Shown here: positions 22,851 through 35,000 of the stretch, one piece after another
How positions within the stretch are numbered: position 1 is the first letter of the stretch
Layout: the number at the start of each line of letters is the position of its first letter
Assembly: GCA_004026145.2 (NCBI GenBank)
Contig: CP034990.1
Coordinates: forward strand, 6,776,812-6,840,811
Length of the DNA: 64,000 nt
Direction: 5' to 3'
Source of the DNA: Takifugu bimaculatus
Lineage: Eukaryota; Chordata; Actinopteri; Tetraodontiformes; Tetraodontidae
Program-made: the position numbers and the translations under genes
The notes under the pieces: generated by a model
What the model was told of the DNA's origin: nothing
Databases searched by the model: none
The model's input: the letters and a program-made list of their open reading frames with translations, nothing else

Positions 22851-25800
22851 CCTCACTCCCAGGCTAGAAAGCAGCAGAGACAAGTCAAGGTGTTTGCTCG
22901 CAAGATCTGGAGGGACAGTTGGTAAGCACCATTTTAATTTGTTTTAAGCCTTTCAGTGTGTTGGAAGAAGACGTAGTACTGCATTTTGATTGCGCTGATT
23001 GTTGAATTAGAACGTTCACTTTCACAAAGTAGCGCTGCTTACAATTAGGAGGTTGGTGTTCAGTGAGAGGCGCAGGCCCAAACAGGTACGTTGTTGCAGT
23101 TTATAGCGACTGAAACACAGTTAAACCTGGTTGTCTTAATGAAATTATGGTGTAGCTACTTGCTTGGTTACATTATTGCGAGTTTGCACATTTATATTTA
23201 TGACTATTGGGATTTGTGTGTATTATGTCTGTGTGAGTTTCTTAAACATGTTCATTTCTTTATTGTCGATCAATCCCATATGTTTATATTTCTTGTTCTA
23301 TTTCAAGGTTTTTCACCTAGTGGCCATTGGGCTACCTGTTGTGATCTTGGGCTGTCTGTCTGTAAACTAAGAAGTCACCCTGATGGAAACATTATAATAA
23401 AGGGGGGTAAAAAAGAAAACGGAAACCCAGACTGTTGCCTCGGAGTGAAATCCTATTCAACCTTCAATCTTGCAATTCCTTTCAAGTTGGAAAATAAGGT
23501 TAAATAAACCTGAGAGAGAAAAGGAAAACCTTCACCCCCAAAAATAACTTGACAACAACACCCTGTGCACAATGCAACCAACGAACGATTGAGAAGACAG
23601 AAAGTGACGCAATACGTTACCCCTACAGATGATCCTACAGATGATCACTGCTCTATTTAAAATGGATGAAAGAAATGACACCCACTCCTGCATTTCTTTC
23701 ACAGTGGTTCCACAACATAGAACAATAAACCACTGAGAAAACGTGCAACATGAACCCAAAATCCTGTTGGTGTCCTGTGATCCTGTGTGGATTTAGTTAT
23801 TTAGTTTATTGTCTTTTAAATTGGTCCGGCTGAGAGATGCTAACTTGCCCACGATTAGATGTTGTTTGACAGGTAATATCAAAATATCCAGCTGTAACCT
23901 GGACTGTTGAACAACTCTAAGAGCTTTTCACCTAAAATGTCGCTCTTCCTGCTTCATCTGAACAGAATACTTTCACTTTTAAAACCTAATCAACAGCCTT
24001 ATGGCGTATATATTACTACCATAAAAGCATTCTGGGAGGGTTTAAAGTTCTTTAAGGATCAGTAGCAAAGAGCAGAAAAATAAACTAAACTTTTCTGAGA
24101 AAGACAATTCAACTATAACTAAAGCCAGACTATAAGAAAGTTAAATAAGACCTATTCATTTATAATGTATAACGATGTTTTGTGCTAAAACTAAATATGA
24201 AGTCTTGTTGAATTTTCTTAAGCCAAGAATTCTTCAGCTTTTCAATAGTAACTAATGTTTTCAAATCTTGATTTTATCTCCCAACACAACTGTCAATTCT
24301 TTTCAATAAAGCTCTTCGTTTCCACTCACCTTGTCGGTCTTCAGTCTTCCTGCTCAGTCTGAACGGAATACTTTTACCTTTCCTTTTTCCTCTGTTAATG
24401 AACAACTTTATGGCTGTTGATTTATATTCCACTACTATAAAAGCGTTCTGGGAGGGTTCAAGATTAAAAGTTGTTTTGCTATTGTAATGCCATAAATGTT
24501 TTTGCATTTAAATGAAAACTGACTAACTTGGTTAAATAACATTTATGATGCTTGACAGATTTTAAAGACTTGTAAAAGCAGCATATTTCTGCAGCCCTGG
24601 AGTCCAGGAGGAGCAGCAGAGGTCAGAATGTGTCGGAGCGCGTTTAACTATTGTCTGCAGTTCCACGCGTGTCCACCGGGTGGCGGTAAAGCATCACATG
24701 ATATTTCTCCTTTTTGGAACTTCTTCAGCTGCGTTGAGCTTTAAATCTTCACCTGTCGCTCCCTTTAAGCTCTTAACTTTGCGGTTCGATGTGTAGTTTG
24801 TTGGTTTGAATATTTCTGATTAATTCTGACGTGCACACTGTATATTCATCTAATAACTGTTAGTTTCTAAAACACCAAAGTAGAGTCACTGAGGCACGGC
24901 TTCACCTCCTTTACACCGAGGTTTCACTGAGCAGGTGTGATGAACTGTTGCAGAAGGAAAAGCATGGAACATGTTAATAACCGGACACAAAAACACTCAG
25001 GTTTATTGTCTGACGGCATCAGTGTCTCTGGTTGCATCTGTCTGAGGAGCATTGTGAAACCAGGAGCAGTGTAAATGGGGGGGGGGGGGGGGGGGGGGGC
25101 AGTGAGTGGATGCTGCATTCATCAAACACACAATAGAAGAGAAGAAGGAAGAACAGAAGCCCGTTTTCCTCAGTGTTGGTGTGGAGACGCCTGTTTGGAG
25201 GAGCAGGAAGCAGGCTGGACTCTTCCAGCTGGCTTTAATGCCACTTCTCTTCTGAGAACCTCCCAGCAGCTTTCTCTCCACCATCTTTTTACGCTGAAGG
25301 GTTTTGATCATTTCAGGTCAGATGTTCTTGGACTGAGGTTAAAAATGTTTGTTCTTGTGCTCGGAGCGAACCGATGATCCTCTAAAGTCAGGCATCCTAA
25401 AGGTGGATGTTTTCTGAGGCCTGGAGGCTTTAAAGTGGCGCTTTTACCCACTTGTCCTCGTTCTGTTGGAAACTTGATACAAAAACCTTTTCTGGAGCTT
25501 CATGTTCTGCTTTTTTGAAGGAATGAAATGGTTTCATCAGCGCTGCCGGGGGCTGAGCAGGCTTCATAAATCTGAAGCTCTGAGATCCTTTAAAGATCTC
25601 CTGGAATCAGCAGATGGGGGTTTGATCAAAAACTGTAAGAATCAGGCAAGCTATCAAATCTTGACTCAGTCCAAGCGTGAACCAGTCCATCCAGAGCTGA
25701 TTATGGCTCAGCCAGGAGGAAAGCACGGCCTGGGGGGGTTCATATGGAGCAGGCACACTCTGGCTCTATTGCTACTGAAAACAGCCCTTCAGCACAGCAG

Positions 25801-26395
25801 CCTGGAATACAGTTCTGGAGAACACCTGTTCCCAACAGAACCTGTTTAAAACGGGACCAGTAAAGATGCCCGGCGTGACCACGACCACGGGGAGGGGGGT
25901 GGGGGGGGGGGGGGGGGCAGAGACAGGCGATAACGCCGCTGCCCACCGATTCACCTGGAAACAACAAAAACCCCAGCAGCTTGGACCCAATATGGCAGCG
26001 TGTTCCTCAAAAACGCTCCTCAAACTCTCCCCACAGCTTTATTGCTAAACAGGATTTGGGTTTTTTTGTCCGTGCTAAATGGAAAGTGTTTGTCCTTTGG
26101 TGGTCCAACAGGACCACGATTTGGATGGATGGATGATTTGATGTTATTGAGAATAAAAACAACTGAAAATGGAAGCGGAGATGTTTCAGAGCACCAGAGT
26201 TCAGAAAGAGTTTCTAATCAAACACCACCTGTTCAGAATGATGAATGGATGAATTTTTATTTAATTTAGACTAATTCAGACTAATTTTAACATCCTTTAT
26301 GCCAGTTCCATAGAGCGTGCACGCGCACACACACTAGCAAAGATGATATCCAAACAGCCAAATAAATGGGGTCAAAAGAAATCATTTAAAGCTCA
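22851..26395. other. No recognised gene; simple repeats and a diverged duplication
   Basis: Small open frames only. Poly-G runs lie at about 25078-25099 and 25895-25917. Two similar 120-bp stretches occur near 23940-24060 and 24345-24470. No family was recognised for the frame at 23091-23507 or those at 25500-26270. Confidence 0.45.
23940..24470. repeat. Two diverged copies of a roughly 120-bp sequence
   Basis: Both copies (about 23940-24060 and 24345-24470) share CTTCCTGCTTCATCTGAACAG-like sequence, AACAGCC/AACAACTTTATGG, ACTAC(C/T)ATAAAAGC and TTCTGGGAGGGTT in the same order. Confidence 0.6.
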
Positions 26396-27275
26396 TATGT
26401 CAGAGTCAAGGTCGAGGGTTTTCTATGGCCCCCGGGATGATATTGATTTATTATTAGAACCGGCCGCAGGCTGCAGATGTTTTACATAGGCCAATACTAC
26501 ATTTCCCACAATGCAATGGTGACAGTCTGAGCGGGAGGTGGCTTCATTTAATTATTTATCAGTAGTCATTAGCATAACAGCAAAAGTTAACATTCAGATA
26601 CCCATAAAATGGCAAAAGGGAAGGTGGACACTGAGAACCGGGGGTTCAAACAAGGTGGGAGTGGGAGTACATGTTCACGGAGGCAGCTGGGAAACCTGGG
26701 TGTCTTCTGTGTGGAGAAAGGGTGGCGGTAATGAAAGAATATCATCTGAGACGGCATCATGAAGCTAAACACGCGGACAAAGACAAGAATATGGACATGG
26801 AACAAAAGCTACAGAAGGTTGAGGAATTAAAACCAGGCCTCAAATCTGGACAGGCTCTGTTCAGAAAAGCCAAATCTCAAAGCGAGGCTGCTGTCAAGGC
26901 CAGTTTGATTCTGGCAGAAGAGATCGCTCAATCAGCCCGGCCATTTCCAGAGGGGGATTCCATCAAACACTGCATGCTTAAAGTTTGTGAGCAAGTTTGC
27001 CCAGACAAAAGGCAACTCTTTTTAAACGGGAGCCTGAGCAGAAACACCATTGTTGTCCCTCAATCTAAAAGAGCAGCTGGAGAAAAAGGGGAAAGATTTC
27101 ATGGCATCTTCCCTGGCTGTGGATGAGAGCAGCGACATTAGAGGGGACTCCAGCCTCAACGTGACAGAGGAGTTTCTGGCGTTACGTCCTGTGCACGGCA
27201 CAACAACAGGACGTGATTTGTATGAAGAGGTGTTAAGATGTGGAAATGAGATGGAGCTGCCTCGGGAAAGTAAAC
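26396..27275 (+). mobile_element. hAT-family element remnant (GTF2IRD2-like transposase)
   Basis: The 5' non-coding part from about 26396 (GTCAGAGTCAAGGTCGAGGG) resembles the leader found before this transposase in other fish copies. Coding sequence follows from 26609. The element is cut short at 27275, where CCCTAA repeats begin; no 3' terminus is seen. Confidence 0.65.
26609..27275 (+). pseudogene. Broken hAT transposase of the GTF2IRD2/FAM200-like type
   Basis: Starts MAKGKVDTENRGF, then shifts frame into WEYMFTEAAGKPGCLLCGER with a BED-like zinc finger (CLLCGE followed by HLRRHHEAKHADK). It continues through KVCEQVCPDKRQLFLNGSLS, then shifts again near 27040-27060 into LKEQLEKKGKDFMASSLAVD (conserved ...AVDES... 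catalytic aspartate region), and ends at MELPRESK where telomere-like DNA starts. The catalytic core beyond that is missing. It is inactive. Confidence 0.85.
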
Positions 27276-27364
27276 TAACCCTAACCCTAACCCTAGTTTG
27301 GCTTTTGCCCCAGGGGAAAGCCAAACTCTTAAACCTAACCCTACCCTAACCCTAACCCCTAACT
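27276..27364. repeat. Telomere-like block with internal stem-loop
   Basis: AACCCTAACCCTAACCCTA, then a hairpin (27296-27326), then more CCCTAA/CCTACCC. It directly abuts the truncated hAT coding sequence. Confidence 0.9.
27296..27326. repeat. Perfect 10-bp stem-loop between telomere-like repeats
   Basis: GTTTGGCTTT (27296-27305) is the exact reverse complement of AAAGCCAAAC (27317-27326), with an 11-base loop containing GCCCCAGGGG. The core is shared with 12418-12433. Confidence 0.88.
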
Positions 27365-27722
27365 TTCTTAATTAAATAACCAATTGTCATTTCCATTACA
27401 TCTCGGAGTATCAGACCATTAATCCATTTTTGTGGAATTTTTAGTTCCATTTATTCAACGATATATAATTTTTCAAAGATGCACACGCAACAACTTTTCT
27501 CATGTATAACATGTGCTTTTACATAAAAACAGTGATCACCCCAAACACACATTTGCAGGTGTAAGCAAATCACAATTGTTCCGGTTCCACAGAATATGCA
27601 CACAGCCAGAGGATTTCAAACAAGCCACCAAAGTGCTGTTCTGGGCTTTGTCCAGCAGAGGGTGCTCTAGGACCTTTCTCCAGAACTGATTTAAAACCTT
27701 CCTCCAGACCAAATTGATAATA
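27365..27722. other. No recognised feature
   Basis: AT-rich unique DNA between the telomere-like block and a MITE. No coding signal. Confidence 0.4.
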
Positions 27723-28388
27723 CAGTGGGACCTCTACTTACAAACGTCTCTACATGCAAAATTTTCAGGTTACGAAGCGTCTCAACGGGAAAATATTTCC
27801 TCTTGTTACGAAGGAAATTTCAGGATACGAAGGTCAAAAATACGCTACCGCTCGCAGCTCGCGGAGTTTAGCAAACGCAAACATGCTAGTAGCTGCTCTG
27901 CCATTGGCTATCGCCTAGCATCTTCCTGCCATCCCATTGGCTATCGCCTAGCATCTTCATGCCATCCCATTGGCTAGGAGGGACGTCAATATGTACACGT
28001 TTGTGTGTATCCCAGCGTCTTCGTCGTCGTCTTCGGGATTTATTGCGGGTGTTCGTATGTTTGTCCATTAGATGGCGGTGTTACCACAAGTGTTAACGTT
28101 CGTTGCTAGTAATGACGGCTAATGTAAGATTAGCCTGTAATAAGGTTCATTTTGTTCCTGGAGAAGCCTTGCTCTGAATTCCTACATTTGTTGTGTGGTA
28201 ATCTAATTGTAACATGTATTTGTTACATGTTTTGATGCGTTTTTATGATTTATAAAATTATGTCCGAATTTTTGGGGCCTTGGAACGGATTAGGGCATTT
28301 ACATGGAAAACGCGTCTCTACTTACGTAATTTTCAGGTTACGAAGCAACTTCTGGAACGAATTAAATTCGTAAGTAGATGTCCCACTG
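27723..28388. mobile_element. Tc1/mariner-type MITE, TA flanked
   Basis: Terminal inverted repeats begin CAGTGGGACCTCTACTTAC at 27723 and, on the other strand, CAGTGGGACATCTACTTACG at 28388, with TA at 27721-27722 and 28389-28390. No transposase frame is present. Internally a unit containing TTGGCTATCGCCTAGCATCT is repeated (27904-27975). CAGT ends with TA duplication fit a pogo/Tigger-type family. Confidence 0.85.
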
Positions 28389-28390
28389 TA

Positions 28391-29545
28391 CACTGCTCAA
28401 AAAAATTAGAGGAACACTTTTTAATCAGAGTCTAGCAACCTATCAGTCAAACTTCTGGGATATTGATCTGTTCAGTTAAGTAGCAGAGGGGGTTGTTAAT
28501 CAGTTTCTGCTGCTTTGTTGTTAATGAAATCAACACCAGGAGCATCAGAGGGGCAACAATGAGACGGCCCCCAAAACAGGAATGGCTTTCTAGGTTGAGG
28601 CCACTGACACTTTTTTCCCTCCTCATCTCTTTTGGCTGATTTTTACTGACTGACTTTCTATTGCTGTAGTTCTTCATTTGGCTTGGATCAACATCTCTGT
28701 TGATAGCATGGTGCGGGACCTGGATGCTACAGAGGTTGCACAGTCTCAAGAGCATGGAGGAGATTCCAGGAGACAGGTAGTTACTCCAGGAGAGCTGGAC
28801 AGGTCCATAGAAGGTCCTTAAACCCTCAGCAGGATCGGTATCTGCTCCTTTGTGCAGGGGGGAACAGGATGAGCACTGCCAGAGCCCTACAAAATTACCT
28901 CCAGCAGGCCACTGATGTGAATGTTTCTGACCAGACAATCAGAAACAGGCTCCAGGAGGGTGGCCCGAGGGCCCCACGTCCTGTAGTGGACCCTGTGCTC
29001 ACTGCCCGGCACCGTAGAGCTTGATAGGCATTTGCCATAGACCACCAGACTTGGTCACTACGCCACTGGCGGCCTGTGCTCTTTACTGATGAGAGCAGGT
29101 CCAACCTGAGCACATGCGACAGATGTGAAAGGTTCTGGAGACGCCGTGGAGAACGTTATGCTGCCCAACATCATTCAGCAGGACCGGTTTGGTGGTGGGT
29201 CAGTGGTGGTCTGGGGAGGCATATCCCTGGAAGGACGTACAGACCTCTACAGGTTAGATAATGGCACCCTGACTGCTATTAGGTGGACCCACTGTCAGAA
29301 CCTACGCTGCTGCAGTGGGACCTGGGTTCCTCCTGGGTTCCTCCTGGGTTCCTCCTGGTCCTAACCCTCACCCTCATGTGGCTAGAGTATGCAGGCAGTT
29401 CCTGGAGGATGAAGGAATTGATACCATTGACTGGCCCCACGTTCACCTGACCTAAACCCAATAGAACACCTCTGGGACCTTATGTTTAGGTCCCCCCGTT
29501 TAGATCTGATGTGTTTTCGAAATGTGTTCCTCTAATTTTTTTAGC
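28391..29545 (+). mobile_element. Tc1-like transposon with broken transposase
   Basis: The ends CACTGCTCAAAAAAATTAGA (28391) and GTGTTCCTCTAATTTTTTT (29525-29543) are inverted repeats of a common fish Tc1 family. Inside, plus-strand frames give STARALQNYLQQATDVNVSD and TIRNRLQEGG, the catalytic region LFTDESRSNLSTCDRCERFW and GGGSVVVWGGISLEGRTDLY, interrupted by stops and frameshifts (about 28868-29460). Near 29360 the expected region around the second catalytic aspartate is replaced by CCTAACCCTCACCC. It is inactive. Confidence 0.88.
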
Positions 29546-29907
29546 GCATATATATAAGTTATATTTTGTTGACTTGGCTAAGTAGCTTAACTAACTACTT
29601 AACTTAGTAGCCAGGTAATCCACTTAGCTATGTAGCCAACTACAATAAAATTAGCTAACTAAAGTGGAATATGTCAACAGCTAACTAGCTAATTTAAATA
29701 ACTTGTAACTTTCTGACAAGTACCCTACTCACTCTCAAGGTAACCTAAATATAATCTTATTTTTTCTAAGGAAAGTCAGAACAATTGAAAAATAATACAT
29801 GTATTAGATGCACAAAAGGACGCTGTGCTATTAATTGGTGGTCACGTGTAACCGCAAAGGCTGATGGGATAAATTACTGGGTTAGGGTGCATTGGTTGCA
29901 CACTCAG
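29546..29907. other. AT-rich spacer
   Basis: No gene. Contains short CTAACTAGCTAA-type repeats at 29570-29700. Confidence 0.4.
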
Positions 29908-31868
29908 GCTGTCCGAAAACCACACACTCGTTCCCTATTCACTGGTCAATTTAAAATTATCATTCAGACACTACAGCGCACATAAAGTGACGCTATGGTG
30001 TTGCATACTAATTACGACCACAGTCTACGGTAAAAGTGGCCAGGTCCATTGAATTATTTTAACCCATCCGAAACAATACATTCAGCGGTCGTTTTTTGGA
30101 AATGCAGTATTTTACCCTATGATTAGCTTTATATAATAAAATAAAATATTAATGTCAATAATAATAATAAAATAACAATTACTTATTACAATAATTAGTG
30201 TGTGATGGTACATTCTCAAGTATTATTCCGCTGCAGTAATAAAGCAATTTTTCATCAAGAAATAGATCCAGAGCTACTTTTCATCTTATCAAATATTCTT
30301 TTACTGAGATCCCGTGCCTGTTGAGGAACAGATGATTCCGAAAAAACAGTTTCAATTGTAAGTGAAGGGGGGGAAACAATGATGGTTGATTTTTTTTTTT
30401 TTTTTAACATATTTATGTTGTAATATTTTAAGATGATCATATTGGACCCCTACTGAAAACAGTTGTAAACTACACATTGATTTCTTATTTCCCAAAATTT
30501 TCATATAATATATCAAACAGCACAGTTAAAAAAAGGTCACGTGATACCGTAAAGGCTGATGGGATATATTTAAAATTAGGGCGCATTGGTTGTACGCTAG
30601 TTTTCGCAGTGCATTGTGGGATATATTGAGTGCACTACATAGGGTACAGCGATGCTCACTTAAGAATTCGGACACTCAAAATGGCGTCCACAATATTAAG
30701 TGCACTATGTAGGGTATAGGGGGTGGTTTCAGACACAGCAAGCGTCATTTTCGCCATGCATTGTGGGATATATTGAGTGCACTACAGTGATAATTGTAAA
30801 GCATTATACAATAATTCAGACAATAATTCAAAATGGCATACACACTACTGAGTGCACTACATAGGTAACACAGCAATAATTTCACCTGCACGATGGACAA
30901 AGTACTTACGCAGTTTTCTCATGGGTGGCACTAATAAGTTTCCGTATGATTTCAATGGCTGTTTCCTAAACCACCCCCTATACCCTACATAGTGCACTCA
31001 ATAGTGTGGACACCATTTTGAAATAGTGTCCGAATTGTTAGTGAGCATCGCTGTACCCTATGTAGTGCACTCAATGTATCCCACAATGCACTGCGAAAAG
31101 TAGTGTACAAGCGAGCACCCTAACTCAGAAAATGTATCCCATCCCATCCGTAAAGGCTGATGGGATACATTTTTTAACGTAATTTCTACTGTGCGGTTTG
31201 ATATATGAAATTTTTGGAAATAGGAATATTTTTTTCAGTAGGGGTCGAATATGATCATCTTAAAATATTACAACATAAATGTGTAAAAAAAAAAATTAAA
31301 AAAAATCAATCAATCTTCACTGATCCCCGCCCCTCACTTAAAATTGTTCTTCGGAATTGTCTGTTCCTCACCAGGGACAGAATCTCAGTAAAAGAATATT
31401 TACAAAGATGAAAAGTAGCTCTGGATCCATTTTTGATGGAATATTTCTTTATTTTTTCTTTACTACAGCGGAATATGACTAGAGAATGTTCAATCACGTC
31501 TTGGCTTGAAAATGTCAAGGGACACTAATTATTTTAGGTAATAAGTAATTATTATTGTATTATTATTGACATTAATGTTTCATTTGATTATATAAAGTTA
31601 ATTATAGGGTAAAATATTGCATTTTCATAAAATGACCGCTGAATGTATTTCTGATGGGTTAAAATAATTAAATGGACCTGGCCACTTTTCCCGGCGACCG
31701 GTTCGTAATTATTATGCGACACCATGACGTCACTTTACGTGCGCCGTAAGTGACGCCGTTGTCTGAATACTAACTTTAAATTGAGTGCACTACGTAGTTC
31801 ACTCAATCCATGTCCCCTATATAGTGAGTAGTGAACAGGGAACGAGTCTGTGGTTTCGGAAACAGCCA
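29908..31868. mobile_element. About 2-kb imperfect palindrome (foldback-type element)
   Basis: The left arm (about 29908-30850) and right arm (about 30920-31868) are reverse complements with moderate divergence around a centre near 30880. Paired landmarks include ACGAGTCTGTGGTTT (31838) with AACCACACACTCGT (29919), the ATGATCAT(A/C)TT blocks (30433 and 31250), and GTGCACTACATAGGGTA with its complement. Poly-T/poly-A tracts also match across the centre. No transposase is visible. It resembles fish elements with very long inverted repeats. Confidence 0.85.
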
Positions 31869-31912
31869 ATGTTTATTGGCAATTGTCCCTGCTCGCCATC
31901 CGTATATAGTAG
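31866..31912 (+). promoter_or_regulatory. Candidate ddx21 core promoter
   Basis: Paired CCAAT boxes in opposite orientation (CCAAT at 31866-31870, ATTGG at 31875-31879) precede a TATA-like CGTATATAG (31901-31909), about 120 bp before the ddx21 ATG. The segment lies exactly at the outer end of the palindrome, so the element may have landed in or supplied part of the promoter. The transcription start is not determined. Confidence 0.4.
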
Positions 31913-32028
31913 GGCGAACGTACCCAGGAAAAAGGCGGAGACCCGTCTCGCGCACGAGGCGTTCCTTTTCCTCCGTATGCCGGAGAGGTAGTTGTGTACA
32001 CGTTGTCGGGTTCCAACCGAGGAGACAA

Positions 32029-35000
32029 ATGCCGTCAAAAGTATTCTTTGAAACAGAAGATCAAGTCATGGAAGAAGTTGTGGACATAGCCGCGGACGTC
32101 AAAACTCTGAAGGTGAGAAAAGTGAGTCGTGTCGCCCGGAATCTAAAACGAACCGTGACTAAAGCTATGTCCTGTCCGCTCCATGTTTAACAACATGTGG
32201 CTCAAAATGCTAAGTAGGCTAACCCTAGTGTGCGATAGGTTTAGTCTAACTGTCGTTAGATATATATATGTGTGTATATATATTTAATTTCACAAAGGTC
32301 TAAATCAGTATAGTTCCAATTTCAACCGTTGACCTGTTTAATCGGTAAAACCACGTTAGCTCAGATTTACAACAACGATCATGTCTGGCTACCAGATCAC
32401 GTGGCACAGCCTCGTGTTAAAGGGCCGACGTAACGTGGATGTGCGTCAAGACAGGTAGCAGCGCTTTATCCAAAAAATCTTTAGAGTTATGAAATGTGAT
32501 TATATATGTACAAAAATGTCTGTACTACTTACCTCATCATATTGTTGTCAACGTTTTTTTTTTGTTTTTTTTTTAAATATACAAGTGTACGATGCAAAAA
32601 ACGGAAACCTTTATTTAAAACGTAATGTCAAAATAAGACTTCACCATTTTTATTTAAGGTTTAATATATCTGTCATGTTCTTGTTAACTTCTGGGGCCAC
32701 ATGTGTCTATATAGTGTTTTATTTGTCAAAATATTCTCTATTTTGTATTTAACGCTGAAGATTTCAATTTAAGTTTTTTTAATTTGAAAAAAATAGCTAC
32801 CAGTTTACATTTGTATGTGCTTGTTTGATGCAACACACAGCTGTGTGTAAAACGTCATAACAATGTAAACCTGACATGTGGCGGTGGCCACTTACTGTCT
32901 ACACACCAATTAAATTTAATTAGTTCTTTGGTCTAACTGAAACATTTTTGAATTATTTTGCTGAATTAATCCAGAACAAGAGCAAAGATGGCATGAAGCT
33001 GAAGAAGAAACAGAAGACCAAGGAACAAATGGAGCAGGAGGACCAAGACTGTGAACCACCAGCAGCCAAAAAAAAGAAAAAAAACGACAAGTTGACAGTG
33101 GACCAAGAGAATGACCACACAGACATGGATGGGAACAGTAGTGTTGAAACATCACCAAAGAAGACTAAGAAGAACAATGGAGAAAACACAGAGGTATTTT
33201 TTTTTTTCCTTTTACATTTTTAAACTTAATCTCAGACTTATGCCTTCGTGTCACAGCCACTTTCATATACCTTGTAAAATTGTCAACACTTTTATCTTTG
33301 TAATAGAAGAATACACAAAAGCAAAAGAAAACAGTATCGGCAGAAGCAACGAATGGGCTTTCTAATGGAAAGACCCCCTTTGAGACGCCATCCCAGACGC
33401 CATCCCAGACGCCATCCCAGTCACCATCCCAGTCGAGTGAAGAATCAGCCAGTGACAGTGAGAAGGAAATGGTAAGAAGCTTAAATATTTTTGTTATATT
33501 TACTGCATAGACAAACCTCAACCTTGTGCTATTTAAAAGGGTTTAGAGTAGTTGGGGTCATTAAGCCTTTATGTACCGTATTTTCACAACCATAAGGCGT
33601 GCCGTATTATAGGGCGCACCTTCAATTAACAGCCTATTTTAGAAATATTTTCATACACAGGGCGCACCGTGTTATAAGGCGCATAGCATAGAAACTGCGT
33701 AGTGCCTGTGGTTTCATGACGCGTTCACTTGATCGGGCTGCGCTAAAAGGAATGTCAATAAAACAGCCAGATAAGTCAGTCATTCTTTATTAATAGAATA
33801 CAAACCGTCGTTCTCACAACTCTATTCACTCCCAAAACGAATAAACAGCTGTTTTATTATTTTTCCCGAGTGACGTAGTGTTTTCGCGTAACACAGTTCG
33901 TTTAATAACAGCGAGTTATAACAGGCAGTGCAACATTTTTATCACAAGTGGATAGTGGAGTTTAATAAATCTTCGATTTAGTGCAACATTTTTATCACGT
34001 AGTACCGTTGCGGTAAATCAAACGTAAGTGCAAACAATATACGGTAACTCGAACTCTCGAAGTAGTGCAAAGCGATAGCAATAGCAATATAACAATAGCA
34101 ATATAACAACGTTGTTCAAACGGTAATGTCCATATTCACAGTATGACCAGCCTTGTTAAGTTGTAAACACACAAAAGAAACACGTAAAGATCACTTTATC
34201 AGTTCATTCCTCATCCAGGAATCCCTCGAATTCTTCTTCTTCGGTGTCCGAATTGAACAGTTGTGCGAATACGGCGTCCAACATGGCCGGCTCCGTCTCG
34301 TCAAAGTCGTCATCAGGGTCGGTGTCGCTGGTGTTGTCTGGCATTTCAGTGACAATCCCTGCCTTCCTGAAAGCTCGGACCACGGTCGATGCCCAGGCAT
34401 TTACGATCCACTGGCAGATAGTGACGTATGACGCTCGGCGCCGTCTCCCCGTCTTGGTGAACGTGTGTTCGCCGTTCGTCACCCACCACTCCCACGCAGT
34501 TCGCAGTCTAGCTTCGAATGCCCCGTTGACACCAATATCTAGCGGCTGGAGTTCCTTTGTTAATCCACTTCTTGCTTTGTTTCCTCGGAAGCTCCGTTGA
34601 GTCTTCTTTACCTGGCGCAGGTCGTCTTGTTGCTTCCTCCACTTCCGCACCATTGATTCGTTCACGTTAAATTCTCTTGCCGCTGCTCTATTTCCGTGTT
34701 CAACTGCGTGACTGATAGCCTTCAGTTTGAACTCTGCGTCGTAAGCGCGTCTCTTGCAAGGAGCCATTTTGGGGTCTTTACAGACAGAAATGGTTTGGGA
34801 CTGAACTTACTGCTGTTACCTCGGCCACGCCTACTGACTACGGTAGCCGCGATTAACCAATATTACCGTAATCCATACAAAAGGCGCTCCGGGTTAAAAG
34901 GCGCACCGTAGATTTTTTAGAAAATTCTAGGCTTTTAGGTGCGCCTTATAGTCGTGAAAATACGGTACTCAATCATAAATATTGACATAAGAGCATATTG

